The notes: generated by a model not told the origin, from the sequence alone. Positions 22,861-36,300 are shown, counted from the first letter of the stretch. The stretch: 64,000 nt of DNA from Sphagnum compactum (GCA_965153455.1 OZ234498.1:19964001-20028000); one strand, 5' to 3'. A program made the numbers and translations.

Positions 22861-23511
22861 AGAAAAACCCTGCCTAGAACTGCAGTAGCTAAGTAGTACC
22901 CCCTCACAACCGGCTCATCTAAGCCTAGTGCATGAGTAAAGGAGAGATGACGTTCAGTGCAAAAGAGCTCCCCAGTCCCCCAACAGAATGAATCCAAAAG
23001 CCCAAACACCAGCCCTATTCTAGAACTAGCAGCTGTGGCAGCGCCATAGAATACCAAGTGGCAATTCTTTTGGAGCTTTATCAACAATCAACCAGTGGGA
23101 TTTGTGCAGGCTTTTTAGGGGGGAAAACAATAAGGGGCCCGCCTCAGCTCGGCCTTGTGCGAGTGACTTATGCCCTCCCCCTAGTCCTTTTCTGGTGTGT
23201 AATGCACAGCTACTGAACATTCTAACTCTGAAAAGTTCCTCTGCCCAGAAAAAGGAGGAACTGGGCCGAGGAACTTTCATGGTTACTAGTGTGTGGCCTG
23301 TGCCGTTGGTCCAAGTGTTACTACATCCTCGACTGATTTTTCCCTTCCAAAACCTGGTTTTTTGAAATTTATTTGAATTTTCAGTGACAGAAATCACTTT
23401 TATAATCAAAATCTCCCACATTTTGAATCCAAATCTTACCATTAAATCCTGCTCATCAAGATCTTTCCAACGACACCAAAGGCACATTCCAATTCCTCCG
23501 AAATTTTCAGC

Positions 23512-23655
23512 TACAATTTAATTTAATTTTCAGCGAAATAATCATTCAATATTCAAGAACTTTGGCACCGCAAGTCCAAGCGGTACAATTTAATTTAATT
23601 TTCAGTGAAAAAATCATTCGATATTCAAGAACTTTTGCACCGCAAGTCCAAGCAG
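23512..23655. repeat. 72-bp tandem duplication
   Basis: Two adjacent copies (23512-23583 and 23584-23655) begin tacaatttaatttaattttc and contain caagaactttKgcaccgcaa. They differ by only a few substitutions, so the duplication is recent. Confidence 0.85.
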
Positions 23656-24789
23656 CATGGAACCAAAGCCCATGCACCACTCCTAGTCCAAAGCTTTCCA
23701 AAGACACCAAGAACGGGACCTGAGACATCCCGGTTGAGTGGATCTCATAAGTACAAAACAAAACAAAACAAACTACCTTCCTTCATAGATAGATACTGGA
23801 CCGCACTGATATAGTACAGCCCAAACCTTTGTCCCAATTTCAAGACTGGATTCCAGGAAAAGTTAAAATTAGCATACATTACCCTACTACAGATGCTCTA
23901 CACCTTTTCTTTTTCTTTTTTTAAAATAATAATTTTGAGATTTTAAATTTTAAATAATCAATATAAATAATCAATATTCTTAGTGTTGCTCAATATTTAT
24001 TTATTTTAGAAAATGAGGTGAGGCAGTTTCAGAATTTAGTTTTCCAGAATTTCAACAGTTGAAATACAACAATGTAAAGCTCAATGTATTTGTAATAGTA
24101 ACCCAATGGTTCACTAGTTGGGACAATAAAATATTATTTTCACACATTGGCAGTTCGATTCTCAACAATTCAGCAAATCTCAACAAAATTTCCCTTCTTT
24201 CTTTGCTAGACCTTTTGCGAATCGTTTTATGTGGAACATGAGTCCTGGGCAAGGTAGTTCAATTTTTTTTTAAAAAAAAATTTAAATCCTCTTGTAGTCG
24301 GCATGGGCCATAGGTTAGGTTTAGGGTTTCATTTCTGAGTTGGTGGAAATGAAACACTTTTGAAATTAAGTAAAGCCCCCCTATATATATAAAAATAAAG
24401 ATGAAAATCCATCCACAAAAAGTACAAGGCATGTATAAGCAAATGTGAACACATGAAAGAAAAACCAAGACAATTGCAGCAGTAATAAATAATGAAGTAA
24501 AAGATGTAGTGCTAAAAAGGCATCCTCTGCCACAAATCAACTAGTGATGGAGGTGCACTAAAATTGGGTTCCAATTCCCTGACTAACTAGGGCAGTGGTT
24601 TTTATTTTGTGATGAATTCTCGTCATTTTGCCAAAGATTTTTTGAAGACGAATATTCTGTAAAATTCCCTGATTTTTGGAAAAAGATAAAAATAAAAATT
24701 GACTTTTTAAATATTATACAAATTGCCAATAATTATCACCACTGCCTACAATATGAGAGGGTGCTTTAGATTTTCTGTTTTTGCAAAAA

Positions 24790-24985
24790 AACTTGGCTGA
24801 CATGCTTTTTGAAAAGTATTATAAGGCTCACAAGGGCAGATGTTTCATTTCACTAAAAACCTGAATGCTTTTTTTTCCCCCCTCGTAATACCCAATATGT
24901 ATCCAGTGGGTAACCGTTGAGTATCATGGGAGGTTTTTTATTTAAAAAATCAATAGCCATTTTATGCCATGTAAAGCCCCTGTCC
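24790..24985 (+). repeat. Dispersed repeat related to 61527-61692
   Basis: Shares ataccca-rich words (gtatccag, tatcatggga, aaaaagc) and an end with gtaaagcccc with the segment near 61.5 kb. A fragment of the palindrome-core family (atatttgggtaaatatgctt ... acatcacaaaattg) follows at about 25010-25085. Confidence 0.45.
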
Positions 24986-25916
24986 TAGGGGGTTTACCTC
25001 CACACATATTTTGAATATCACCATATTTGGGTAAATATGCTTCTGAATGATCATCACTTGAACAACATCACAAAATTGAAGTTAAAAACAATAAACCAGG
25101 GTGATTATTAATTTTTATTTTTTGGAAGAATTCGATTCACAGATTCTATAATAAACCCCCTTTATAAGCATGCCCATTTTAGTCACATTTTTGTTTGTGT
25201 CACACTTTTTTTTTGGTACCCATTCATTTTAGTAAGAAACAATCGTTTTTTAGAGTCCTTATCACACTCGTTAATAGTACAAAATATTTGCAAAGCTTCT
25301 TTTTTTTGTAATGTCATTATAATGGGAAATCTAGGGCAAATAGTAGGGTTTTGTGAATTATAGTTCCATTTGACATTGTTAGTGTTATTTTGTGTTCAAC
25401 TTGTGCAAACTAACAACAATGAATCCAATTGAAGGGAAAAGAAAAAAAAAGTCTAATGAAAACAAACAAAAATGTGCAAACTTAACAAACAAGCAAAAAA
25501 TCTTAATTAAAAAAATCTAGTTGACAAGATACACAAGCTAATAATTACAAAGCTCAAATTCAATGTAAATCATCATATTAAAAAAAGGTAGAAATCACAA
25601 CCTTCTTCAAGTCTAATAATATATATAATAGAATTTAGCATAACCTATGTAAGAAATTTAAACACTTGACACATTTATTCTAGCATAGAAGAGCTATTTT
25701 GTAAAAAAAATAGCCTATAGTCACAATATTGTAAAAATTTATATGGACTGCGATTATACACATTTAAATCACAATTCATTAGTGTCACAAAAAAAATGGT
25801 CACCAAGGTTGTGATTATAAAAGGGTTTTATTGTATTTAAGTATGGAATTAGAATCAAGTCAGTTTCAAAAAAAAAATTCAAAACCTAAATTGAGGGTTC
25901 TTCATTAAGGTAAAGG

Positions 25917-25952
25917 ACTGCCCAACATTAATACAAACCAATGTTGGGTAGT
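25917..25952. repeat. Inverted repeat with hAT-like terminal word
   Basis: ACTGCCCAACATT and AATGTTGGGTAGT are 13-nt arms around a 10-nt spacer, with one mismatch. The right arm with its flank (tacaaacc-A-R-TGTTGGG) recurs at about 29150-29173 and, reversed, at about 56983-57000. These look like termini of hAT-type elements (CAGTGTTGGGCAG). Confidence 0.6.
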
Positions 25953-26201
25953 TTTCATTTTTTAATGAGAATAGATCGATTCCGATATTTACATCATGTT
26001 ATGAAAACTTGATCAGTTTTCTAATTTTTTTTTTGGGGCTGGAGAGAACTAACCAAGGTATGAGGATTTTTAATTTTTGCATATTCACCCAGTTCTTACA
26101 TAGGGTGGTTCTTGCATATATAATAAATATGATTTCATATTTTTCCCACCAATACAATGGACACTTGATGTCTTTAACATCCACTTGATACTGTTAAAAA
26201 A

Positions 26202-28172
26202 TTAAAACCTCTTTATAATCAATTTCATTGTTAATTCATTTGTGTTAGTTGTCATATCAAGGATATCCAATTTTTTGTCCTCTTCAACCCTTTGATCAAC
26301 AACACCTCTTTCAAATTCAGCCAAAAGATGCAAATGATAGTGACATTTAAGAAACATAAGAAACAAAGACTTTTTGTCATATTTTTCAACAATTGTTTTA
26401 CCTTGTTCATGACCAATAAGTGAGGACTCAAGATAAAGGGTTTTAAATCTAGCGTCTAACATCGAAAAAAACGTATTATGGGACTTTTTTCTTCATATTC
26501 TTTTAAGAACAAAAAAAAAAATCCAAAACCCCAACAACTTTTCTTTTAATGTTGAAAGCCAAACACAATAACTCATAAACAACATTTGCATCTTCTTCCA
26601 TTAAATTGTCAAAGGTTGCAAAATCAATTTTATCCCTTAATTTTAGACTCATGAATATGATAGAGTTCAATGTATCATTTAACAACCAATGACCCCTAGA
26701 CTAATTCAGAATACAAGCTAACACAATAGAGCCAAAAGAATCAATAATAATTTGATATATGTGCCATGTTGATGGAGGTGGTATTCTTGCATCCATTCTC
26801 ACAAAATTTTGCTTGTTATAACATAATATAGTTGTTTTTTTAAACTACAAAGCTTTGTGGAAAAAGAAAAGTTTACTAGCAAATCTACAGAAGCAAAAGA
26901 AAATGTTAAACTATCCACAAGCAAAATTGAAAAAAATGTAAACACAAAAAAAATTTCAAAAAAAAAAAGGTTACCTTGTCTTCATTAAAATATTCAATTT
27001 CCTTGGGGGAAGGCCTAAATTGACACATGCTTTCTCCCATTCTTGACCACCTTTTCCTGATTTTTTTGGGCCAAAATATGCACTTCTACAAATCTCTTTA
27101 GGCAATTTTGATTAACACATATCCTAAACCTTTACAAAAAAATTCATTTATTGTTACATATTGGCATGCCTTAAGAAATGCATGATCTTACAACTGATTT
27201 TAAAGTTGCAATCATAGTATTTACATTAGATCCCTCATCTTTGACATAAACAACAATTTTCTTCCTCAATGCATAATTATCCAATATTTTTGTCAAGGTT
27301 TGTTGATTAGTATATGTTGTTTCAAAAAGGGAAGGGTAATATGCTTTGGCTGCTAATTAAATCCTAAAAACTTGATCACCAATGCAAAAATATCATGTCC
27401 ACCTTTTGACATCCATAAATCAAAACTTGCAATTGTAGAATGGCATAATGTTAAAGTTAGTAAAACATATAATTGTTTAGTTTTTTCATTAAATTGAGCA
27501 ATAATTAAGAGAAAATTGTTTTCCAAAAGGGAAAAATAAGCCTTGGACACAAATGCATACTAAATCATTTCAACTAAATACTTTTCATAAAATGTAAAAG
27601 AAGATGATTTTTGACAATTAAAAGGTTCAAATCCCGCAAAAATTACTTTTTCTGCAAATCATCTTTCTTGAAAGGTTCCTTTGTAGCAAAAAAATTGGAT
27701 ATGGAACTAAAAGAAATATTCTCTCAAAGGACTATTCACTTCCTTTTTAATTTAAAAATATATATTAGAAAAATTTGAATTCATGTCTTCTCAATGTAGT
27801 TTTACGATTAATTATGCTTTATATAATTAATTGTCTTCTAGCTTGAATTTTTGGATTTAAATTCAAAACTTAACTATTGTAGCAAAGAATACAATAGATG
27901 ACTTGAGGAGTTGTTAAGTCAACTTTTTTGTTATCATTAACACAATAAAACACCTAACACAATGCATTTTTACTGTTTGGATTCCAAATTTTTTTTTTGT
28001 GCATGTATTTTTTTCAATTTTTTTTTCATTTTCTCTTCATTATTTTTTGGATTTCTACTTCCTTCTATTTGGACACTTGCATTTTTTTCAAGTTTTTGCA
28101 AAGGCTCATCTTCCATACTTACTTCATTCATGAATACATCATAAGTATTTTCATTTTCAAAGGATTTTTCCA
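26202..28172 (-). pseudogene. Decayed hAT-family transposase
   Basis: Pieces of one transposase lie in order on the minus strand. There is an N-terminal Lys/Glu-rich part (28172-27970) and a piece with QFNEKTKQLYVL and FDLWMSKGGHDIFALVI (27550-27353). The frame of YALRKKIVVYVKDEGSNVNT follows (about 27340-27190). Then comes a piece with LKLRDKIDFATFDNLMEEDA (26685-26503), and finally MLDARFKTLYLESSLIGHEQ followed by IVEKYDKKSLFL (26462-26202). The order and motifs match plant hAT-like BED zinc-finger transposases (FDLWMSKG, VKDEGSN, MLDPRFK). Many stops and frame changes show it is dead. No dimerisation-domain end was found. Confidence 0.65.
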
Positions 28173-28559
28173 TGCTTAATTTGAAATAAAAAGTTATTAC
28201 CTTAATGTGTAACAAAAAAACAAAAAAATTATATGATCTATCAAAACCAGCATGTATAAACATTTACAAGATGAAATCTATTTTTTAAGCATTTACAAAA
28301 GAAGACGATGTATATGTCCTAAACATTTACAACCAAAAAAAAATGTAATGATTTGTAATGAAATGTATAGGAAAATCTTGCAAAAGAAGACAAAAAAAAA
28401 ATTAAATTTGAAAAAATAAACATAATCAAAATGAATAAAACAAAAAAGAAAACTAAATTGAAAAAATGAAAAAGAAATCAAAAGAATTCACCTCAAGGTT
28501 TATTGATAGTTTGGTGTTCCAAGCTACGACTTACACATGGCAAGGGGAGAGAGGCGTAC

Positions 28560-28740
28560 CAAACTAATTAAATAAACAAAAGCATCACCAATGCGAAAAC
28601 AACAACAACAGTGTTTGGGCCAAAAGGTACTTGAAAATAACACCAATGCACGAAGTAGTAGCACCAACATGAAGATGCAACACCAATGCGCAAAGGAGTA
28701 GCACCAATGCAAAAGAGTGGCACCTCAATGAAACAACAAC
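28560..28740. repeat. Degenerate tandem repeat, caccaatgc unit
   Basis: Five or more imperfect copies of a word like agcaccaatgcRaaaggagt with variable spacing, just upstream of the hAT relic. Confidence 0.6.
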
Positions 28741-28974
28741 CAATAAACAACAACACGAATCAACAACACCTACACCAAGAAACAAAAGCCAAAACAACAA
28801 GAAAAAAATGTGAGAAAAGCAACAAGCAAAAACAAACAAAAGGTGGAGAAAAGAAAGAGCTCATGCTCTTTTAATAGCAATTTTCCTAAACCTAACCCTG
28901 AGCAACACCTCCACCTCCCTAGCTGGTGGCCGCTGTGTAGGAACCCTACTGTACTCTATGACCTTGAGAATTGG

Positions 28975-29173
28975 ATGTAGGTTCTATGAGAGAACCTGTC
29001 CGGTTCTCAAATTTTCAAAAAAAGAAGAATCGGTTATCGTTCATGTGAGAACCTGAGATGGTTCTCACTCCAGTTCTCAAATGTAATGATGGCAGCTGGT
29101 TCTCGTTGTGAGAACCGATCTGAGAACCAGGTAGGCATTCGAGAACAGCGGTACAAACCAGTGTTGGGCAGTT
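28975..29173. mobile_element. hAT-type element end with ggttctc sub-repeats
   Basis: Repeated gagaacc/ggttctc words in both orientations lead up to accagtgttgggcagt at about 29155-29173. The same combination of a terminal word and repeated ggaacc/ggttc words occurs at 56.7-57.0 kb. Confidence 0.4.
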
Positions 29174-29805
29174 ATTGAAAACTAGGAAGAGACCCCCCCA
29201 ATGATAATCAAGGAGTGTTTTGGTTTCAAAACCATGGTTCTCAAAAAATATCAAGGACCCAGGCTTGGGATTTCACCATGGTTCCCAATTTTTTTGAAAA
29301 AAATTCAAATGATTATTGGCATAAGACGGCTAAGTCATTGTTGATTCTTTAACAAAAATTGTCAAAAAATTCTTTAAGGATGTTTTTGGAATAGCCAGGG
29401 CCTGGGATCACCGGTTCATTAATTCTGTTTTCTCAAAGATTCAGAACTGACAAATTTCTATATATTCAAACAATTGCACAACACTGATAGAAACTATACT
29501 AACCATTTGCATGCATCTATCTACTTAGAAAGCTCTTTTTGGCTTGCCTACCTACCTAACAATCCATTGTGGGGGGTGCATCCCAAAGTTCAATTCTTAT
29601 TTAGTTATTTAGTTGCAATGAGTCATATTGATGGCACTAAAAAGTTCTGAAACTTGGAACAGACCAGAAAGGGTCAGTAAGGACAGCTGCACACTGCATA
29701 ACATGCACAAGGCTTTGTCCTACTGTAGTAACTTGCTAGTGTGACATGTGCCCCCTTAGCATGTGAACTCATTACCCAACTAACTGAATTTTGAATTTGT
29801 TGTAA

Positions 29806-30191
29806 GGCTCGCTTTACACAAGGTGTCAAGGCCAATGTTCAACTCAAATCAAGCATTCCTATTGGTGCAAAAGTTGAAATCAGCCCCACGGGTTTTACAC
29901 TATGAGTCGAGGCTGAAATAGAAAAGTTATTTTCAAATCTGCCCCAAGTTACTAATAAATGCTGAACTTTATGGCCTTATATTGGCCCCAAGGCTGAAAA
30001 AAGGATACCATCAAATTTGGGAAGCCAATTTGCACCCCTGGGGGCCATTTGTTCCACCATTTTTCTATTATCCTGACATCAATGTTCTAGCACTTATTAG
30101 TAACTTGGGGCCAAACAACAAGCCCAAAATGCTCAAAGTTGGCCTAAGATCCCAAGTTTTTTCAGCCCAAACTTGCAGTGTAAAGCAGGCC
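29806..30191. mobile_element. Tourist-like MITE (PIF/Harbinger type), TSD TAA
   Basis: The terminal inverted repeats are GGCTCGCTTTACAC at the left and, read inward from the right, GGCCTGCTTTACAC (12 of 14 match). Both ends are flanked by TAA (29803-29805 and 30192-30194). The length is 386 bp with no coding capacity. A 3-bp TAA/TTA duplication with GGC-starting ends is typical of PIF/Harbinger-derived Tourist MITEs. Confidence 0.65.
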
Positions 30192-30870
30192 TAAGATCCC
30201 ATTCCGGGGATTACATACATCCTAAGATGCCAAGGATTACAGAGGAAGATGACATTGGATCTTCTTCTGGAGCAAGGCATTGCCCTTGTTTGCTACATCA
30301 GGGGAGGGACATTATCCCCTGGGAACAGAGGGCGAAACTGAGGTCCAGATGATAAAGTGCTAACTGGAGTGCCTCCCCTTATACCAAACCTGAAATGAAT
30401 TTTATGACACTAAAATAAACGAACCTAATTATAAAATGCTCACCTCACAAAACTGAAAAATAAAAGTTTCATGTAAATAACTCCCTTTTTATTTCTCTGC
30501 ATATTGTGAGGGATCTCCCACAGCAGAAGAACCCTAGGGCATTATGCTGGGGGAGCTCCCCCAATTTTTTATGCTCCCATGTTCCCATGGAATATATTTT
30601 TCTTTTTTACGAAACAGGAAAGAAGCAAGGAAATAAAAAGAGAGTTGTTTTACGTAATGGGAGGAGGTTCCAGTACTCTGCATTCTCCTAAGGTTTGGGA
30701 ACACCCTCGGGTGCCCCTGGCACCCTCAGGAGGAGAACGCACTCATATAGGAACCTCCCCTACAACAAAATATGGGCAGTAAAGCACTTGGCGAGATGTT
30801 TTTAAGTGTCAATGGAGAACACCATAAATCTAGGAATATAGCCCTCCTTGCAAAGAGGAGGCAGCTTAAT

Positions 30871-30920
30871 ACACCTACTTAATAGTTGTAAGCTGCATCC
30901 TGCAACTGCAAAGTAGGTGT
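30871..30920. repeat. Hairpin with 10-bp perfect outer stem
   Basis: acacctactt (30871-30880) pairs perfectly with aagtaggtgt (30911-30920). An inner pairing of about 6 bp (gttgta / tgcaac) extends the stem. Confidence 0.6.
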
Positions 30921-31292
30921 AAAGTTGAAGCTCTGCATTTCTTGCCTGGTGCTTTACACTGGGGAAGGCCCTGCTGTCAGGTCATTACAGCCTGAACCTT
31001 GGGCTCCACCCTCGGCTCGTGGGGCACAATGCAGGGATGTGAGGGACGCCACACCGTACAGAGATACATACTCTCATCATAAGGGAGTTGATAGTTGATA
31101 TGGTTGATACATGAGCTTCCCAACCCAATACCAATTTACCAGCTGATGGATGCACAATCCAAAGTAGATCGATGAGACATAATAAGACATAAGACATAAT
31201 GTGACGTGTTGGCAGTTAGTTAGTGGAAGCTAAGTAATGAGAAACTGTCACAAAAAAGTATATATGTGTGTTTTAACTTCAGGAGAATAGCC

Positions 31293-31404
31293 GAAGGTTA
31301 CAGCTGAAGTTCATGGGCAGTGTGATTCCTCTGTTGAACTTCAGCTGTAACCTTCAACGGTTGGAATTGCTGCCCATCTGGATCCTTGCAAGTCCAGATG
31401 GGCA
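31293..31404. repeat. Two adjacent hairpins, 21-bp and 12-bp perfect arms
   Basis: Arms 31293-31313 and 31335-31355 (GAAGGTTACAGCTGAAGTTC...) are perfectly complementary over 21 bp with a 21-nt loop. A second hairpin follows at once: TGCCCATCTGGA (31371-31382) and TCCAGATGGGCA (31393-31404). The loop of the first contains ATGGGCAG, which can also pair with CTGCCCAT of the second, so alternative folds exist. Confidence 0.8.
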
Positions 31405-31959
31405 ACGAATTCCTGTTTGCGCCTTTGCAGGCACCTCTTAGCAGTTTAGTTAGTTGGTTGGTTGTTCAATCGTCTGCCATGCTGCAAATGGGTCCTGTAT
31501 AGTAGTACATGGTCAGCTTTAACACACAGTCTGTTGAAGAATTAATCAAATATTCTAAACATGATTCATTATCCAAAGCAATCTTTCACAGAAGTATTTT
31601 TTGAAAATTTTAACATTTCTACAAATAGTGTATTTTGTTCCGAAGCTGCCAAGGTACAACATGAGTACGTAATTTTAAATCCATTGAAACCAGCAAAAGA
31701 TTACAAAAGTGTTCTACATACCAATGACATATATATGTGGTTGTGCATGTGGGCTCTGATGATGAGAGAGTTGAGTTTCCCAGTCTGTGAAGTTCCTGCC
31801 AAACGTCACACTTATTGCCTGTTGCTGCTTCCAGTATGGGTCTGGTAGGTATCGGCCACAGTGAACCAGCACCCACCAGTGCACCATCCACTGGATGCCT
31901 GTTATAACTTAGTTGTGGATGATCCTCAACTGAGTTACTATTTGGTTAACCCATTCAAT

Positions 31960-33340
31960 AAGAAGTAGGTTTAACATATAGATAGGTAGGTAAACAAATA
32001 GGGGAATACTAGGTAAGTATATGGTTTATGCATAGTAGTTTAGGGGGTATTTTTACTACCTATCTAGTTGGTAGGTAGTAACTAAAGCAACTGAGCTAAC
32101 CACCATGGGTAGCTAGGGAACCGGAACCCAACGGGAAACTGTTTCCTGATCTCACATATCATCCATCCTTGACAGTACACGGGTGGATGCTGGTTCACTG
32201 TGTCCTCAATCTTGTATTACTTGTGTGCAAGGGTGTCACTTATGTCTGGCATGAATGATGATGAATTTATATAAGAGTTTTTTTTTTTTTTCCAATTTTT
32301 GGATGTAAAAATTTTGGCATTTTTTTTTTCAAAAACTAAGAAAATTAGTCAGATTCACACTTGAGAAACACATTTCTCCAAAAAAGTTCCCAATGTTTTA
32401 TTGATAAATGACAAGTTTTGTTGAAAAAAACCCACTGATTTACATATGTGGGCAACTGGCACAGTAACTATCACCTTTGAATCTTTACCCATTTGTAAAA
32501 CCCAAATGAGCTGCAGGAAGGAAGCAACTAGTGTTAGGCTGGTATACTTAGAAGCCTGTGACTGGTGGTATCAACAATGGTATGAATACTGGACCAGACT
32601 GGTAAGAAAATTTAAAAAGTACCCATTACGAGGACCAACTGGTATGTTTGAAAGTGGATACCAACGGCCAGACTGAACCAGCAGCCACCAATGCACCAGT
32701 TGGCTGTTCTATCCACTGGATGGGCTGTGTTTTTCATTCGGCATCAAATGGGGTTCATCACAGTCCATTTCTTTTTGCTCCTGACCACTGTACTTTTTTT
32801 TTTGGTTTGTTCTTGGTTGTTTTTTCCCTAGATGTGTGAGCTACCCTACTCACCTTCTTATTGTCATAAGCATTATACCAACCTTAGTACCTCATTGTTT
32901 ATCCCCTACTGACATAGTTACCTTAATAACTACTTATCCTACTGACCTAATTATTATACTAACTACCTACCCTACTAACCTAGCTACATTACTATTTAAC
33001 AACCATATATACATAATCACCCTATTGACATAAATATTCTACAAACTTAGTCACCTTGATAAGGTAACTTGTTTCCTACGTACTAACTTGCCTATCTACT
33101 TAGCTATCTTACTAATGTAATTTTCTTCCTATTTACTAACTTGCTTACCTATATGTCTACCTACTTTAGTAACCTATCTACCTTGCTCCTTGAACTTCCT
33201 TTCTATTTACTAACTAGCCTACTAACCCAACTACCTATCTATATACTTATTTACTTACCTATGCACCCACCTTCCTATCTATCACTATGTTCACCTACCC
33301 ACCTATGTTTTTTACATGACCAAATATTTAACTAATTATC
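31960..33340. repeat. CTAC/GTAG-rich low-complexity region
   Basis: Long degenerate strings of ctacctatctactaac-type words, most dense at 32830-33330, with the opposite strand (gtaggtaggtaaa) at 31970-32080. They create spurious open frames rich in Tyr, Leu and Thr. A similar block lies at 43910-44510. Confidence 0.7.
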
Positions 33341-33344
33341 TACT

Positions 33345-36300
33345 CACTTTTCCCACCCCCCCGGCCCCCAATCCTATCTATCAATTTATTATGGTTTGCC
33401 TTAGTTCATGGATGATGAACATAGGTGCTCATATGTAAGTATTATAAACAATTTATAATGGAAACAATGTCATAATTGCAACCATTTTGGTTTGGTTAAT
33501 GCATATTTTACCAAATTCTATTTACGTAATTTATTTATGGAATGGACATAACAATACATTTTTTCATGTAATTATTATAAATATGTACTATTGGATTATG
33601 ATTTAAGTTTAAAGTTGGGACACATAAATTAGTTAGCAAGTTTTTTACAAATTTATAGTAATTAACCTAAATTAGGCTAAATTTGGGGGGGAAATTTAGG
33701 GTTTAAACATATGTGAAATAATACAATTTCATTTTATATCTTTTTCAAAGAAAGTGAAAAAATTAGTTTGGAGATATCACACAAAAGTAAGAGACATATT
33801 TTTTCTTTTGGTTTTTTACAAATTTTATTTGATTATTTTTTAAGATTAAGGTTTTTTTTTGGGTCAGTAAAACTTTGTAGTTTTAAAGTTATAAAATTTT
33901 ATTTCTAAATATTTTCCTATGTTTTTTTTAATTTTTTTGTTTTGCATTATATAATTTGTATATTTTGTATAATTTTTTGGGTTTAGGGCATATATTACTA
34001 ACAATTCTTTTTGTTGGGGTTGTAATAAGGCTTATGGAAAAAATATCATTTGGATTTTTAGGGTTATGCCTTATGATTTAATGTTTAAGAATTTCGTTCA
34101 TATATAGCAAGGCTTAAGGTTTATACTCTAGATTTTGCTCATTATATTGATTTTTTATTTTATCACTTGTTTATATCTATAACATAATTATGAATCTTAT
34201 AGTTTTGTTAATTTTGTATAAGTTATAAAGTTTTTCATACATATCATACAATCTATCTTGGGGTTAGTAAATGTCATGGATGAGTGTTTTAAGTCGCAAT
34301 TTTTGGTTGGGTTCCAAGGAGCTTAAGTAAATGTTTTATATGCAAAGGATTGTCAATAGAACCAACCAAATTCACTATAACCAAACTCAAAACCTATTGA
34401 ATGTTTATTTTGTGTATACTAGTTTTTATAAAGGTAGGCTGTACATTTTAATGATGTAATTGTTTAACAACATTTGTACCTATACAATTTACTATCTTGA
34501 ATAGTGTAGTTGTAAACAAGAGTGATGTCATTCCAAAGTAAACCTTATTTGGATCTTTTGCATCGAACCAAAATGGAAGTTAAGAATATGAGGATTTGGG
34601 CTCATAACTTCATTAGAAGTTTTGTTAAGATTAGAAAAGTTAACTAGAACTAGAATAAGAGGTAGTTTTGAAAACGTAAAATCAAACATTTGCTTGAACA
34701 TATAATTTTCAACACACAATCCAAGTGCATAGTGGCAAATTTTTTAATGTACATCTTTCTAGGTGAGTTTAATTTGAATATTCAAAAATGGAGGGGTTTA
34801 GGTGAAGATAGTTATATTTCCAAATCTTTACCTAACAAATAAAGGTGCAAATACACTCAAAGGAGTTAACAAGATTACTTTATAAAAGGGTTAAGATTTT
34901 TTTTTTTGTCTTTTTCATTTTTTTATTTGAAATTTTTTTTAATGAAATTTTTGTGACTTGTTTTTAAAAATACATAGAATTTCCTCAATATATCACATTT
35001 TTGTGTTAGTCATGGTTGAATAAACATGAATTTTTCAAAATGTGCAAATTTTGCTAGATTTTGGGTTTTGTCTTTAAAAATGATAATAATATCAAATCAT
35101 ATCAAAATATGTTAACTATATATATATATATATATATATGTCATGTTCTTACACTCCATTTACATGTGGTAAAAGATTTTTGAAATTTTAAAACATAGTT
35201 TGAATTTCTAAATTTTTTACAATTCATAAATTTTTAATTATGGGTGTTTCTTCAGTTTGGGTGGTAAGTTATTATCATAAAAAAATTTAATCTTTATTAA
35301 AAAATCTTTTACCTTAGTCCTTTGTAAAATTAACTATTTCTAACACAAATATTGTTCAAGTTCAAAAGTCCTTTATTAAAATAAAAAATAAATTTAATAA
35401 AACTTTAATTTGAATTTCTCAACACTCATACTAGTTATTTCAACACATTTTGAATTGACTAGCATAATTTTAAAATGTCAAAACAAAAACATATGTAAAA
35501 CAAATTCAAAATTTCACCACCATCGACTGCTTTGAACATATTTGCATCCATATGTGATGCAAACACAATTGAAAATGATGTGAATTAGCTAAGAATGCAC
35601 CTTGGGAATGAATTTAATATAAAGGAACACACCAAAAACATCCATCTATCTTGCGACATTACAAAAAAAAAAAAATATTTCTTTTAAACTTAAAACTTCA
35701 AAACTTTAGATTTCCAAATTTTAAAGAAGTCATCAATGCCAAAAGTTGCTAATGTGCCTCTTCAAAGTCATAGCACCATTGATGTTTTTTCACATCCAAA
35801 GATTTTTTAAACCCACATTAAATATGCATGCCTTGCCCAACCTCTTAGGGCAAAGAAACGGTAACCTTAGCATTTTTCTAACATATGTGAAGGACGCTTT
35901 ACCCTTAGTAATTGTTTTGCCTCAACAGACGACAACACCTTGTCCGTAAGGTTGACAATGACGCAAGGAACCTGACTTGTAAGAAGTGGGAAGATTACAA
36001 AGCATATAAGAACCCTCTTTGAAATGAGGTACCATAGTAACTTAGCCTGGTGGGGCGTCAATTAATTATTTTTAGATTCACCAAAACTTATGGAAAATAC
36101 CTACCGAATATGCCAAAAATCTGAAAAGAAACTCTAAAGCACACGACTTTCATTATTTAGTATAGTGCTTAATAGTAAAACATAGGAATCATGAAAACTT
36201 ATTGATACTACATTTCTCGAGTGAACTCCATGACGATATGGAATGATGTTAACTGCAAACACTCGAACATGGAAATTGTCCCAACCCCTCTTTGAAAGAT

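Noticed and set aside
31293-31355. Calling the 21-bp hairpin a microRNA gene
   Set aside because: Arms are perfectly complementary and there is no known miRNA sequence or expression evidence, so it is reported only as an inverted repeat.
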